From assembly GCA_000151295.1 (NCBI GenBank), contig GG745328.1:2437423-2501422 (forward strand): a stretch of 64,000 bases of DNA, read 5' to 3'. Origin of the DNA: Allomyces macrogynus ATCC 38327 (lineage: Eukaryota; Blastocladiomycota; Blastocladiomycetes; Blastocladiales; Blastocladiaceae). The number at the start of each line of letters is the position of its first letter. The first letter of the stretch is position 1. Below are positions 54,165 to 64,000 of this stretch, in pieces. The notes beneath the pieces were generated by a model. That model made no database searches and was not told the DNA's origin. It saw only the letters and a list, made by a program, of their open reading frames with translations. Both the position numbers and the translations under genes were made by a program.

Positions 54165-55252
54165 CTACCACAACGAGTTCATGATCTTGAGCGAGACCTC
54201 GACACCCAGGAAGCACGCGGCGTTGGCCGGGAACGCGCGGACCATGGCTGGGCCAAGACCGCGGAAGAGTGCCGAGACACCTTCCTGCTGCACGGTCTTG
54301 ACGAGCACGTCGCGCACGCCCGAGTAGGTGCCGGGCGGTGCCGTCTGCAGACGCGACTTGAGCACGTCGAGGGGCTAAACGTGGTGGAATCGCGAGTAGG
54401 TGAGATTCTCGACACTCCAGGGCAAGAAAACGGAGCGAACCGCAAAAAACTTACAATCGCGACGGCCCAGTTGGCCATACCGGCCATACCACCAGCCATG
54501 AAGACAGCGAGCGGCGACAAGTCCTCGGGCTTGGCGCCCTCAGGCGTGAGCGCGCGCTTGATCCCTTCGTAGGCAACAAAGTACCCGACCGAGCCGATCC
54601 CGTCGCGCATGAGCGTGGCGGTCGTGCCCGTGAACAAACCCTTGACGCCCGACTCGGCAATAATGCCCTTGGCCGCGTCGACGGGGCCCGCGTACTTCAT
54701 GTTCCCGGCGGTCTGCACCTGCAGGACACACTTGATGCGCTCCATGGGCGTCATGAGCAAGGTGGTCGGAATCGCCGAGAAGGCGCCGGCGAACCCGATT
54801 TGTGTCAGGGAGAGCTGGTCGTTGGGGCCCTATATGGTCGTGCAATGCATTAGTTTTTGGGCAGATAGTCGCGCGATATCCGCGCCGCCGTAACGTGCAG
54901 CTGCAGGTGGATATGGAAGAAAACGCCGTACGTTGCCACCGACCGACCGCGCAATCTTCTTGCCGAGGTCGTAACCCCAGAAGCACACGGAGAACGTGGG
55001 CGTGACACCGATGAGCGGCGTGGCCATGCCGCGGTAGAGGCCACGGACCCCCTCCTTGGCCATGGTCTGGCGCGCGCAGTCGACCATGCCCTTGTACTGG
55101 TTGCTTGTCTGCAGGCGGACCTTGATGAGGTCAAGCGGGTGGCCCGCAGCAACGAGGCAGATACCGCCAAACCCGCCCGACAGGAACGACTTGAGCGCCG
55201 AGGTCTGCGGGGCCGCGGCGGGCTGCGAGTCCTTAGTGGTGGTGTCGGCCAT
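54165..55252 (-). CDS. CACT: Mitochondrial carnitine/acylcarnitine carrier
   Basis: Three exons on the minus strand, 55252-54932, 54829-54455 and 54374-54165, give 301 residues. Each third has the carrier signature: [26 protein letters not shown] and [13 protein letters not shown]. Typical carnitine-carrier features include [50 protein letters not shown] and the [11 protein letters not shown] ending. It exchanges acylcarnitine for carnitine across the inner mitochondrial membrane, feeding beta-oxidation, and complements the peroxisomal carrier at 31373. The first intron (102 nt) is slightly long. The symbol given is the common protein abbreviation (SLC25A20/Crc1). Confidence 0.92.
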
Positions 55253-55795
55253 CTTGGTGCTGGTGGTGGTGGCGGTCGCGCAGGAGTCTACTTGGGTCTT
55301 GCAAGTGCGGGCGGGGAGCGAGAACCGGACGGGCGCGTGCGGCACGGGCTCGTCGAGAACGAGAACGAGAACAGAAGGAAAGGCGGGGATCCGCGATGGA
55401 CGTGCGGGGCTGGCCGACGCCCGACGACGCCGAGCAAAAATGATGATTGATCGTTTTGGGCGTGTTTTGCTTGCTCTTTTTCATGCCGGCTGCCGGCGGG
55501 AGCACTGCGACGCGCGTGACATGGTCCTCACGTGCCCGCGTCGTCGCGCTGGGTGATCCCGGTTCGGCAACTGCTTACTGGCCCGGTTTTGACAGAGAGC
55601 CACGGGGTGGATTTGCATGTCGTTTGCCCACGATTTTTGCTCGCTTTGGTCTCGCTCGGACGCGGACTCTGCCAAACACGCGTCGTGCTGGGCGCATTCC
55701 ACAGCTGTCGAACCGACCAGCGCGACGCTCGTGAACAGCGACTGCGCGACACCAACTGCACTAGCACCGAGGATCAGCAAGCCAACTCGACGACC
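55253..55795. other. Divergent intergenic region, carnitine carrier / CC2D1
   Basis: 543 nt between divergent starts. An in-frame extension upstream of the CC2D1 ATG exists but lacks similarity. No TATA box or repeat was seen. Confidence 0.45.
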
Positions 55796-57718
55796 ATGAG
55801 CGCGCCGCTGCCGTTCGACGCGGCCACCGTCCGAGCGCGGCAAGTGCAGTGCAAGCAAGCCGCCGTCTACTTCAAGCGCCTAAACGATCTCGGCGCCGCG
55901 CGCGACTGGCTCAAGCATAGTAAGGCCTGCGACGTCATTCTCGAAAAGCTCGAGCTTGTGAACGAGGGTCTGTTCGCGTGGGCAGACGTGCAAGACGACG
56001 CACCGCCACTTCCGCCGCCGCCACCTCCGCAACTGCTCGACGAGCTCGCGGGACGCAGTACTGGCGCGCCCGCGGTACCGCTGCCGCCAGCCGACTCGTT
56101 GCCGTCACCCGCTGGCCCTTCAATGGTCCCTGGCGTGGCAGGCGATGTGGTCCCGCACCTGATCGACGCGCTGACGGCGCAGTCGGCCGCGTGCACGGCG
56201 GCCGCCGCGTATTACCTCGGCAAGTCGATGAAGCAGGAGGCGCTCACGTTCCACCGAATAAAAAAGGCGTTTGGGACCGACTTGGCGGCGCTGCACGATG
56301 CACTCGCCCGGGGGCCCGGTGCCGTCGCGCCCGTCTACGAGTACAAGGACGTGCGGTTCCACCAGGAACTGTCGTGTCCGGACCTGAACATGTTTGAGTA
56401 CGAGGTGCAGGTCAAGAAGGCCACAGGGCTCGGCGCCAAGGCTGTCTCGGGCGACTTGAACTGCTTGGTTCTTTGGGACGTGGGGTTCCCGGAGAACGAA
56501 GGGAAGGGGGAGACGCCCGCAGTCACGTCGTTGACGCCCGATGTTGGTGTGTTTCCAGTCTTTGTGTGACCCATTTTCTCGTTTGCACTGTTCTCGCTGA
56601 CGCGACGCGTTGACTTAGACTTTGACTACGCGTTCAAAGTCAAGATCGAGCGCAACAAGCAGTTCCAGAGGCATCTCGAGCGCAAGCGCGCGTCTTTTGA
56701 GGTTCTCCACCGGACAGGCGGCCTGCTCGGCTTCTTCTCGTCGCGCATCTCGCTCGGTCGCGCCCAGGTCAAGCTCGACTCGCTGTTGACCAAGGCTGAG
56801 ATTCACCAGGTGCTCCCGGTACGCGTCGCACCTTGTGCTCACTATTCACTGACGTTGTCGGCTCACTTACCGTGTCCAATCCCACAGTTGACCGACGTGA
56901 ACCGCCGCCCGACGGGCGGGTCGCTCGAAATCAAGATTCGCATGCGACAGCCACTGCAAAAGCCTGACATTGTCGAGCGGCAAGAGCGCTGGATCTTCAT
57001 TCAGTCCCTGCAGGCTATACCCACGAGCTCACCCGTCGCGGCCGTGCCTGCTGCTGCGCTCCCGTTGCCCTCAACGCCGGTCGCCAATGGGCCCTCCGCT
57101 CCGCCCGTTCCTCCACCCAAGCAGCCGTCACCCGCGCCACCACGCACTGAGTCTCCTGCCCACGCACCGCCGTCGCCGAAACCGCTCCCGCCAGCACCAG
57201 TGATACCCGCGGCAGCCCCAGTCGCGCCCCCACCACCACCGGCAGCTGCACCTTCCACGTCGTCGGCCCCCGCATCCGCTCCACCCAACACCTCCGCCTC
57301 CCCCGCGCCAAGCACGACCGACGACCTGCAGGACCTGATCGACTGGTTCGAGAACCCGGACACGCTCGTCTCGAACCTGGTTCTCGACGCTGAGATGGAA
57401 TTCCTGGCTAAGGGGATCACCGCCGCGCGGGCCGCGCGCGACACGGCCACGGCCGACGCGCTCGAGGACCGGCGGTCGGCGTGCCAGGTGAAGCTGACGA
57501 TGCTGCAGCTGAACGTGGAAATGGGCGTGCTCACCATGGACAAGTACCGCGCGCAGTTGGCTAAGGCGATTGCCGAGGCCAAGCCGAAAGCGCTCGCGTT
57601 GAAGAGGATAGGGAGGGTGGATTTGGCGGCGCGCACGTTGGCGAGGATTAAGCTGATGCAGCAGGAGTGCAGCGAGATTGATCAGATGATGGCCGGAGGT
57701 GGCGAGGAAGAGGGGTGA
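55796..57718 (+). CDS. CC2D1/Lgd-like coiled-coil and C2 domain protein
   Basis: Three exons, 55796-56546, 56619-56818 and 56888-57718, give 593 residues. The N-terminus AAVYFKRLNDLGAARDWLKHSKACD is a DM14-type helical hairpin; a second related one lies near residues 120-155 (AAAYYLGKSMKQEALTFHRIKKAF). The middle is a C2-like domain with FEYEVQVKKATGL, FDYAFKVKIERNKQFQRHLERKRASFEVLHRTG and VKLDSLLTKAEIHQVLPL, then LEIKIRMRQPL. A long Pro/Ala linker precedes a C-terminal block beginning DTLVSNLVLDAEMEFLAKG. The family binds ESCRT-III/Snf7-type proteins and controls endosomal sorting. This copy has fewer DM14 repeats than animal members. Confidence 0.82.
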
Positions 57719-58018
57719 GCTGGATCAAGAATGAAGGCATTTAGGTTTTGCGCGCTTTTGCATCGGGTTGGGCCGCTTAGGTTACGTGAAGAGTGTTGTG
57801 ACTGCACGGGTCGGATCCCAACGCTCTGATCACCAGCAACCGCGACCATTTCGACTCGGCAGGATTGGCCACGCCTGGACGACCAGTTCTCGACACTACA
57901 CTGCGCGGCCACTCGCTGCAGCACGACCAGGACGGCCCGAGCCCAACGTTTGCGACGGTGTTCAGCTGCAAGTGATCAACGAACCGGCCAGTGATCAAGT
58001 AACCAACCACCAGCAACC
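57719..58018. other. Intergenic between CC2D1 and mS38
   Basis: 300 nt between two plus-strand genes; 3' UTR of one and promoter of the next. Nothing distinctive was seen. Confidence 0.45.
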
Positions 58019-58873
58019 ATGGCGTCTCTCTTCGCTGTCCCGCGCGCCTTTGCCGCAAGCTCGGCCATGCGTGCCGCGCGCGCACCTGCCGCTGCTGTCA
58101 ACGCGGCCGCATGCCGCCGGTTCAAGCACGACTCAGCACGGTCCAAGGACCTCGTCGCGGCGGTGCCGGCCGGCGCAATTGTCGAAGCTGCTGCGCCGGC
58201 GACGCCTGCCCTGGTCAAGGGTACGCAGGGCACGAACCCGAAATTGTGGAACTGCTGGACGCATGCTGACTCAAACGCACATGCGTCTCCAGACGAGTCG
58301 AGCACCGCCATGTCCTCGTTCCTGACGTCGCTGCGCGCCCCCTCCTCCGCAACCGCGTTCGCTGACGGCGCCGCTCCCGCGCGTGACCTGTGGATCGAGT
58401 TCCCGCTGATGCGGCACGACCACCCACTCGTGACCGACGACTACTACGCGAGGCCGCCGTTCCAGGCGCCGCCCATGGCCAACGAGGCCGTGACGGCGAT
58501 CACGACGCTCACGCCGCCGCCGGTCCCGACCGAGGCGCCCGAGCCGGTGCCGGTGTTTAACTCCGCGCTCTTCCCGTACGTCATGTCGGGCGAGTGCCCG
58601 TTGCTGCCGTCGGCTGAGCTGATGGTGCCTGCGGATTCGTCGGCGATCTTGGACATGTGGGCGGAGAAGGTGATGGGCGAAGAGGAGAATGGCATGTACG
58701 CGACGAGTGTGTTGCGCAAGCGGCGCAAGAAGATGTACGTCGGTCGACTGCAATTGCGTGCAAAGCGGTTCTTTGGTTGTGTGGGCCAGGATGCTGACCG
58801 TCGTTCTCTCACTTCCAGGAACAAGCACAAGCTGCGCAAGCTCCGCAAGCGCACGCGGTCGGAGCGCAAGTAA
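58019..58873 (+). CDS. Mitochondrial small ribosomal protein mS38 (Cox24/AURKAIP1 type)
   Basis: Two exons, 58019-58734 and 58819-58873, give 256 residues. The leader MASLFAVPRAFAASSAMRAARAPA is a typical mitochondrial presequence. The body is Pro/Ala-rich and variable. The C-terminal signature VLRKRRKKMNKHKLRKLRKRTR, produced exactly by splicing after the split Met codon, is the mS38/Cox24 motif that binds rRNA near the decoding centre. Only this ~30-residue tail is conserved in the family, so assignment rests on it plus the presequence. Confidence 0.87.
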   Translation: MASLFAVPRAFAASSAMRAARAPAAAVNAAACRRFKHDSARSKDLVAAVPAGAIVEAAAPATPALVKGTQGTNPKLWNCWTHADSNAHASPDESSTAMSSFLTSLRAPSSATAFADGAAPARDLWIEFPLMRHDHPLVTDDYYARPPFQAPPMANEAVTAITTLTPPPVPTEAPEPVPVFNSALFPYVMSGECPLLPSAELMVPADSSAILDMWAEKVMGEEENGMYATSVLRKRRKKMYVGRLQLRAKRFFGCVGQDADRRSLTSRNKHKLRKLRKRTRSERK

Positions 58874-59119
58874 GACGTCGACGTCCTGCTGGCACCGGCT
58901 TTTTGATGTAGCCCGGTGCCGGTTTATTGCATGAATTCTTCTATTACATAGTGTTGTGATCTTGTCCACCGTTCAAACTTAGCCAAACGGCTCTCTTTGC
59001 TCGGACTGTCACACTTCTCTCGCGCCAAGTTCCACCCCCATGCTAGGCCAAATCCGGGGTAAAAATCTATTCAAACGGCACTGCATCGCCGTGCCTCTAT
59101 CCCATCCCCTCTCCCTTCT

Positions 59120-60748
59120 TCACTTCCCCGCGTAAAAACCGGTCAATAGCGGATGCACCACCGTGCGGTCACGCACGACCCCAATCGGCAACTCCAACTC
59201 GCGCATCGGCTCCCAGGTATCCCCCGTCGTCGCACGAATCCCGGGCCACCGCTGCGCCAAGAACGCCGTCGCCGCCGCCGGCGGGAGCACTTCCCCACGG
59301 CGGAAATACCGCGTCTCGAGCGTGTACCGCTCATCCCCAACCATCCCCGTCATCCGCTGCTTCCTCACGGCGTGCGGCGCGGCATCCACGACCGACTCGA
59401 TAAACCAACACATTTGCTCGCGGCACGTGTGTGCATCGGCACTGCGCGGCGCCATGAACGGGAACACGTGGATCTGGTGCTCGTAGACTTCCAGCACGAC
59501 GGGGGAGTGCGTGCCGTGATTCCGGGACGTGCGCGCGAGCCGCATCGCCAGTAACATATCCGAATCAAGCAGCAGTTCGTCGCCACCGACACAGATGTAA
59601 GTCGGCGGCATTGCGCGGTCGTAGTTGCGTACTGACACGGCCTCGGTCGGCGCAGTCGGCGCGATCCCGTCCAAAATGGGGGACACGTACCGCTCCGACG
59701 CGGTGATCGCGTCGGTATGCGTCGTGCCAAGGAAGTACTGGACGTAGTCTTCGCGCGCGCCCTTGAGCCCGCCGAGGTAGTCGTACCGGTAGTAGTCGCG
59801 CACGGAAGGCAAGGTCTGTGCGAGGTCCACCCAGGGGGATAGGAGGACAGAGCCGCCGGGGAGGGGTAAGTCGTGGTCGCGCAGGAACATGGTCAGGACG
59901 TGCGCGAGGTTCCCGCCAGCCGAGTCGCCCATCACAGTAATGTTCTCGGGCCGGATGCCCTCGACTTGGGTCAGGTAGAGGAACGACGAGACGGCATCGT
60001 GCAGGGCGTCCGGGAAGACGGCTTCAGGCGAGAGACGGTACTCGCTACACAGTGGTGGTGCGCGCGGTCAGTCTCAAATGATCGTCTTTCTGATGCGGCA
60101 GGGTCCAAGAATCGTGAAGTCGCGAAAAATGCATGCGTACACGTTGAAGAAGCGCCGCCGCAGCCGCTTGCACAAAGGCGCGAGGTTCATGCGGTACGAC
60201 GGGGCACTGCCAATGCAGTACCCACCGCCATGGAAGAACAGGACAACACGGTCCGTATCGAATCCCGGCTCCGTTGGGACAATCCACTCGGCCGTGACGG
60301 TCCACGACCGCGCGCGTGTTGGGAACGCTGACGCGAGCTGCGACTGCACCGTAATCACGGGCAGCACGTCGACGCCTGCCGCATCCGCCGTGCCGCCCTG
60401 CGCCGACGCCACGTCCGAGACGTCGGTTGATTCGAGCTGCACGCGCCATTGCACGGCCGGTTCGACCGTGCACCCCTTGAGCACGATCTTGGCGCGCTTG
60501 AGCCCAGCAGCGCTGGCATTGCGAATCGAGTGCACGGTCACGGCCGGGACGCGGCGCAGCGACCGGAACGTGCGAACGAAAATGTCGGTGGACTTGGACC
60601 GGTTCGGGCGCTCCGGGCCGGCAAAGAGCGTGCGGACGACGGCGGCGACGAGGAGCACGCCAATGTGGCCGAGCGCCAGCACTTTTTGCGCGAAATTGGG
60701 CTGCTTGGGGACGCGCGGCACCGGGTCGACGGCGGGGGCGATGGACAT
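59120..60748 (-). CDS. HSL-type alpha/beta hydrolase (esterase/lipase), copy A
   Basis: Two exons on the minus strand, 60748-60141 and 60044-59120, give 510 residues. A hydrophobic segment near residues 25-45 (VLALGHIGVLLVAAVVRTLF) suggests a membrane anchor. Catalytic motifs are complete: the oxyanion-hole LFFHGGGYCIGS, nucleophile MGDSAGGNLAHVL (Ser ~244), the acid in GGDELLLDSD (~358) and His in YEHQIHVFPF (~392). VNYRL-type spacing (FNVEYRLSPEAVFPDALHDAV) places it in the hormone-sensitive-lipase family. It should hydrolyse short or medium acyl esters. A degenerate paralog lies 649 nt downstream on the same strand (61397-63030), implying a tandem duplication. Confidence 0.85.
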
Positions 60749-61396
60749 CTAGGTGTTCGAGCCGGGGGTCCTAAGCTTGCGCGGCTGCACCTCTGTGCGG
60801 GGCGGAACGGAGACGAGAGAGCAGGCGAGCGTCTGCTCTTCTTGACGACGAAGGCGCTCGAGGGCACCCGATTCTGCTTTTGGAGAGAGAGGGAGCCATC
60901 CATTTCGCCTGCAAGGTCAGCCCGCTTTTGAACCAGCGCACGAGCGACGACACGATCACCGTGTCCCCTTTGCGCGCGAACACACTCGTGTGGCACGCTG
61001 CGCGTGGGGCGAACTTCCGCCAAACCACAATCCGGCGGCTGCATCGTGCTGGCACACTGACACAAACGCCTGAATCCACTATGGCCAACAACATGCTTGC
61101 CGTCAGCAGACCGAGACAATGGCGCTGGCGAGCTTCAAAATGCATCGAGTGTGGGGCAGGTCGAGAGGGTGGGTGGGGCCGGCGTCGTTGGTCAGATCCG
61201 GGCGGATTCCGGATCCCGATTCACCGATCCGCTTGTGTTCATGCTGTGGTGATTTGGCGAACCATGAGCCAAAATGTGAAGGGTTCGGATCAGGGTAAAA
61301 TCCCGCGTAATTCGCAATAGCCGGCCACATCGCGTCTCGCACGGAGCACGGCAGACCATCAATGATCGGGAAGCGAAATCTATTGCAGCACAACAT
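60749..61396. other. Intergenic between the two hydrolase copies
   Basis: 648 nt between the start of copy A and the stop of copy B, both minus strand. It should contain copy A's promoter. The middle is slightly AT-rich. No repeat was identified. Confidence 0.45.
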
Positions 61397-63030
61397 CTAT
61401 CGCGCTGAAGCGTAAAAACCAACGAATCGCGGGTGCACTACCGTGCGGTCACGGACAACGCCAACCGGCAGCTCGAGCTCGCCAACCGGGTGTCGTGCAT
61501 CGCTGGTGATCCCACGGATCCTGGTCCACCGCTTCAATAGAAATGCGGTCGCGGCAGACGCGGGGTGAACATGGCCCATGCGGAAATACCGCGCCTCGAG
61601 CGTAAACCGCGCGTTCTCGACCGGTTGGCCAACCGGTTTAATTGGCGCATTGACCACCGTCTCAACAAGCGTCCCCACCTGCTCGATGCACGCGGCCGCG
61701 TGGGCACAGTGCGGGACCATGAATGGGAACATGTGCACTTGGTGCTCGTACACCTCCAACATCACGGGCGAATGCGTGCCTTGCACGCGCCCCGTGCGCG
61801 CAAGCCGCAGCGCCAGCAGCAAGACCGAATCGAGCAGCGTCTCGTCGCCACCAACGCAAATATACATGGGCGGCATGCGGCATGGCACGGTCGTAGACGT
61901 GCGTCTCCACTGCCTCGGTCGCGGCGATGGGCGCGATCCCGTCCAGAATCGGCGAAACGTACCGGCGATGGGCGCGATCCCGTCCAGAATCGGCGAAACG
62001 TACCGCTCCAACACGGTCAGCGCGTGCGTGAACGGTGTCCCCAAATACTGCTCGATGGAGAATTGGAGGTCGCTGATGAAGTCGAAATGCTCGAAATCGC
62101 GCACCGACGGAAGCGATTGGGACAAATCCGACCATGGCGATAGGAGTACGACGCCGCATGGGAGAGGCAGGTCGTGGTCGCGTAAGAAAAGGGTCAAGAT
62201 CATGGCGAGGTTGTCGCCAGCTGAGTCGTCCATGATAGTCATATTTTCGGGCTGAATGCGTTCGACTTGGATCAGGTAGAGGACGCCGATACCGCGTTAT
62301 GAAGCGCGTCGGGGAACCGGGCGGTGGGCGAGAGACGATAGTTACTGTTTTCGATTTGCAAAAGTATCAACGTGAGTATGGAGGCAAGCGCGCACCAGTT
62401 GATGCGATCAAGCGCAATAAAAGGCAACACCTACACATTGAAGATGCGCCGGCGTATCCGCACACACAACGACGCCACGAACTCGTGGTAGTCTGGCGCG
62501 CTACCGAGACAGTCCGCGCTGCCATGGATAAAGAGCACGACACGGTCCTTGACAAATGCAGCGCCGCTTGGCACCATATACTCGGCCTTGACTGACCATG
62601 TCCGCGAGAATGTCGGAAACGCATCCACCAGCTGCGAATGCATCGTAATCACGGCCATTGTATCGCTCATATTCACATCGACATGACTCGCGGTTGCCGC
62701 TGCATCAGCGGGCGCGTCGGTCGATTCGAGCCGCACGCGCCATTGCACGGACGGCTGGACGACCGTGCATCCATTAAGTTTCATGTTCTTGCTACTCTTG
62801 CGACGCTCGGAGTTGGTGGCATTGACGGCAAGAACGTTGAAGGCTAGTACATAGCGTACCATCAATCGCGACGAGCGCACGAAAATGTCGGTGCGAAGGG
62901 AGCAGTTTGGCCGCTCTGGATCAAGAACGAGCGCGCGGAAAGCTGCAACGACATAAAGTATGCCCGCGTGGCTCACGGCAAGCGCTTTTTGTGCAAGGCT
63001 GAGCTGCAAGGGGGTGCTGGTCATGAACAT
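61397..63030 (-). pseudogene. HSL-type alpha/beta hydrolase, copy B (degenerate)
   Basis: It parallels copy A exon for exon: 63030-62435, an intron at the same codon, then 62344-61397. A one-nucleotide deletion near 62293 (GGCGTCCTCTAC against TCGTTCCTCTAC in copy A) breaks the frame inside NAVSA, and the frame then hits a TGA. Downstream, the region from the ATG at 62242 stays open for 281 codons. Key residues are lost: HGGG reads HGSA, and GDSAGGN reads DDSAGDN, although the Ser itself remains. A 41-bp tandem duplication (61923-62004) plus a 7-bp duplication garble about 27 residues but restore frame. The acid and His motifs (GGDETLLDS, YEHQVHMFPF) survive. Best read as a dying duplicate; a truncated product from 62242 cannot be excluded. 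Confidence 0.75.
61923..62004. repeat. 41-bp perfect tandem duplication inside hydrolase copy B
   Basis: The 41-bp unit beginning GGCGATGGGCGCGATCCCGT occurs twice back to back (61923-61963 and 61964-62004). It corresponds to the YVSPILDGIAPIA segment, present once in copy A. Because 41 is not a multiple of three it shifts the frame; a nearby 7-bp duplication (GCGGCAT, near 61871-61884) brings the total to 48 and restores it. Confidence 0.85.
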
Positions 63031-63668
63031 CGACTGTGCGTCACTTGAACTTGGCGAGTGATGGCGACCGGGTCGAGAACCGAGATGATAGTACGACAGC
63101 TGTGAGGACAGAGGGACAAGGAGCTGGATATCTGCAATTCGCAGCAGGGTGTCGCCGTTGGTCGGCATCGTTCCTTGCCTCTCCCAAGCTGCCAAGCAAG
63201 GGGAGCGCGTTGCAAAGCTATGGCTGCTGGTCCGCCGGCTCGAGCCGGACGTATATCCCGCCACCAAAGCATATCATACTGCAGCGTCACTTGATTCGCC
63301 CGTATATACGTACGCGAAAATTGAGGGAAGTTCGAGTTGACTATAATGAAGGATCGAAGGTATTTAAATTGGCAACGTCGTCGTCGTCACGTCTTGTTTG
63401 TCGACAACGGTATTGGGCGGCAGCGCATTCGCGGAAAGGGAAGTGTGGGCAGTTCCTGCCGTTGGAAAAGATCAATCGAGATCTTGAACGTGATAACGCT
63501 GGCGAAAAAATGTCGTCTACCAACCGAGGGACCAATCAGACCAGCAAACGCACACCACGAGAGTGTGAGGTTGTGGGTATTTAGTAGGACGCCGGTTGAC
63601 ATGGTTGTTTATTCGCTATTGGGACCAACGGCAACGATATGGGAACAGTAAAAGGGCCAGCGCCCTGT
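63031..63668. other. Intergenic upstream of hydrolase copy B
   Basis: 638 nt, AT-richer than the genes, with scattered TATA-like words (GTATATACG near 63302). A 104-codon frame at 63337-63651 on the plus strand has no motif and a random-looking composition. No gene is called. Confidence 0.45.
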
Positions 63669-64000
63669 TTACTCGTCGCCCGCTTCCTGCTTGCGCTTGT
63701 ACTCGGCGATGCGCATCCGGCGAATGTACCTGGGAAGAGCAGCGTGGTGAGCAACCAAAATGACGAGTTTGCACCCAGCGCGTGCACCATAACGATCGTG
63801 GGTTGGGCAAGAACTGCTCGCTCCAAGACGCAGCGAGCACGTGCAAAGCCGATCAAAAAAAGAGACGACTTACTCGCGGTATTGGCACTCTTCGTAGGCG
63901 TGCTTTTGCGCATGGCATTTGGGGCCGGCCATGAACGGGTGCGTCTTGCGGCACTGCTCCATTTCAATGTAGAGGTGCGCGCAAAAGTCGCGGAACAGGT
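63669..64000 (-). CDS. NDUFB7: NADH dehydrogenase (complex I) subunit NDUFB7/B18 (5' partial)
   Basis: On the minus strand, exons 64000-63874 (cut by the window edge) and 63729-63669. The visible part has twin CX9C motifs, FCAHLYIEMEQC and KCHAQKHAYEEC, followed by QYREYIRRMRIAEYKRKQE, matching the CHCH-domain B18 subunit of complex I. The 144-nt intron joins the split Glu codon (RE/YIRRMR). It acts in the mitochondrial intermembrane space at the membrane arm of complex I. The N-terminus, including any myristoylation site, lies outside the window. Confidence 0.88.

Noticed and set aside
63337..63651. 104-codon frame on the plus strand near the right end
   Set aside because: No motif, atypical composition and position in promoter DNA of hydrolase copy B; likely chance.

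Overview
This 64 kb window looks like nuclear DNA of a zoosporic (flagellated) early-diverging fungus, most plausibly of the Blastocladiomycota or Chytridiomycota. The coding regions are GC-rich. Most genes are cut by introns of about 60-100 nt with 5' GT(A/G/T)(C/A)G and 3' (C/T)AG borders, and intergenic gaps are short. The gene set is opisthokont and fungal (Pmt4-type mannosyltransferase, Pmp47-type peroxisomal carrier, PEX3, Rvs167-like BAR-SH3, Mis12-complex DSN1, Rsm22). It also carries axonemal genes (DNAI3/WDR63 and ODAD4/TTC25) and an animal-type phosphorylase kinase regulatory subunit, both absent from yeasts and most Dikarya. The exact species cannot be read from the sequence.

Layout. 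1-2450: 3' part of a forkhead transcription factor. 2451-10825: a gene-poor, visibly AT-richer stretch holding four tandem copies of a fascin-like/beta-trefoil family. Copies 1 and 2 are frameshifted relics, copies 3 and 4 are intact, and a CACGTCAGG minisatellite lies before copy 4. 10826-24061: DNAI3, CIAPIN1/DRE2 (-), phosphorylase kinase alpha/beta, SMARCD/BAF60 (-) and cytochrome c heme lyase. 24377-30631: four minus-strand membrane or enzyme loci (Pmt4, a SET-domain gene with two in-frame stops, an SLC35F-like transporter). 31373-44725: Pmp47, DNA primase large subunit, PEX3, BAR-SH3, RSM22, DSN1 and an unknown protein. 45717-58873: an intronless B12-binding radical SAM protein, ODAD4, a vesicular ZnT, uL4m, NDUFS5, the carnitine/acylcarnitine carrier, CC2D1 and mS38. 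59120-63030: two HSL-type alpha/beta hydrolase paralogs, the second degenerate. 63669-64000: NDUFB7, cut by the right edge.

The genes do not form an operon, but themes recur. Mitochondrial biogenesis and respiration are represented by CCHL, CIAPIN1, RSM22, uL4m, mS38, NDUFS5, NDUFB7 and CACT; peroxisomes by PEX3 and Pmp47; motile cilium assembly by DNAI3 and ODAD4. Exon borders below were placed by eye from GT/AG signals, frame continuity and remembered family patterns. Nothing was aligned by software.

The most novel material is the tandem trefoil family; a possible ILEI-like insert next to an apparent frameshift in the phosphorylase kinase subunit; the SET-domain gene with two in-frame stops; the decaying hydrolase copy whose 41-bp duplication is frame-compensated by a second small duplication; and the intronless radical SAM gene.
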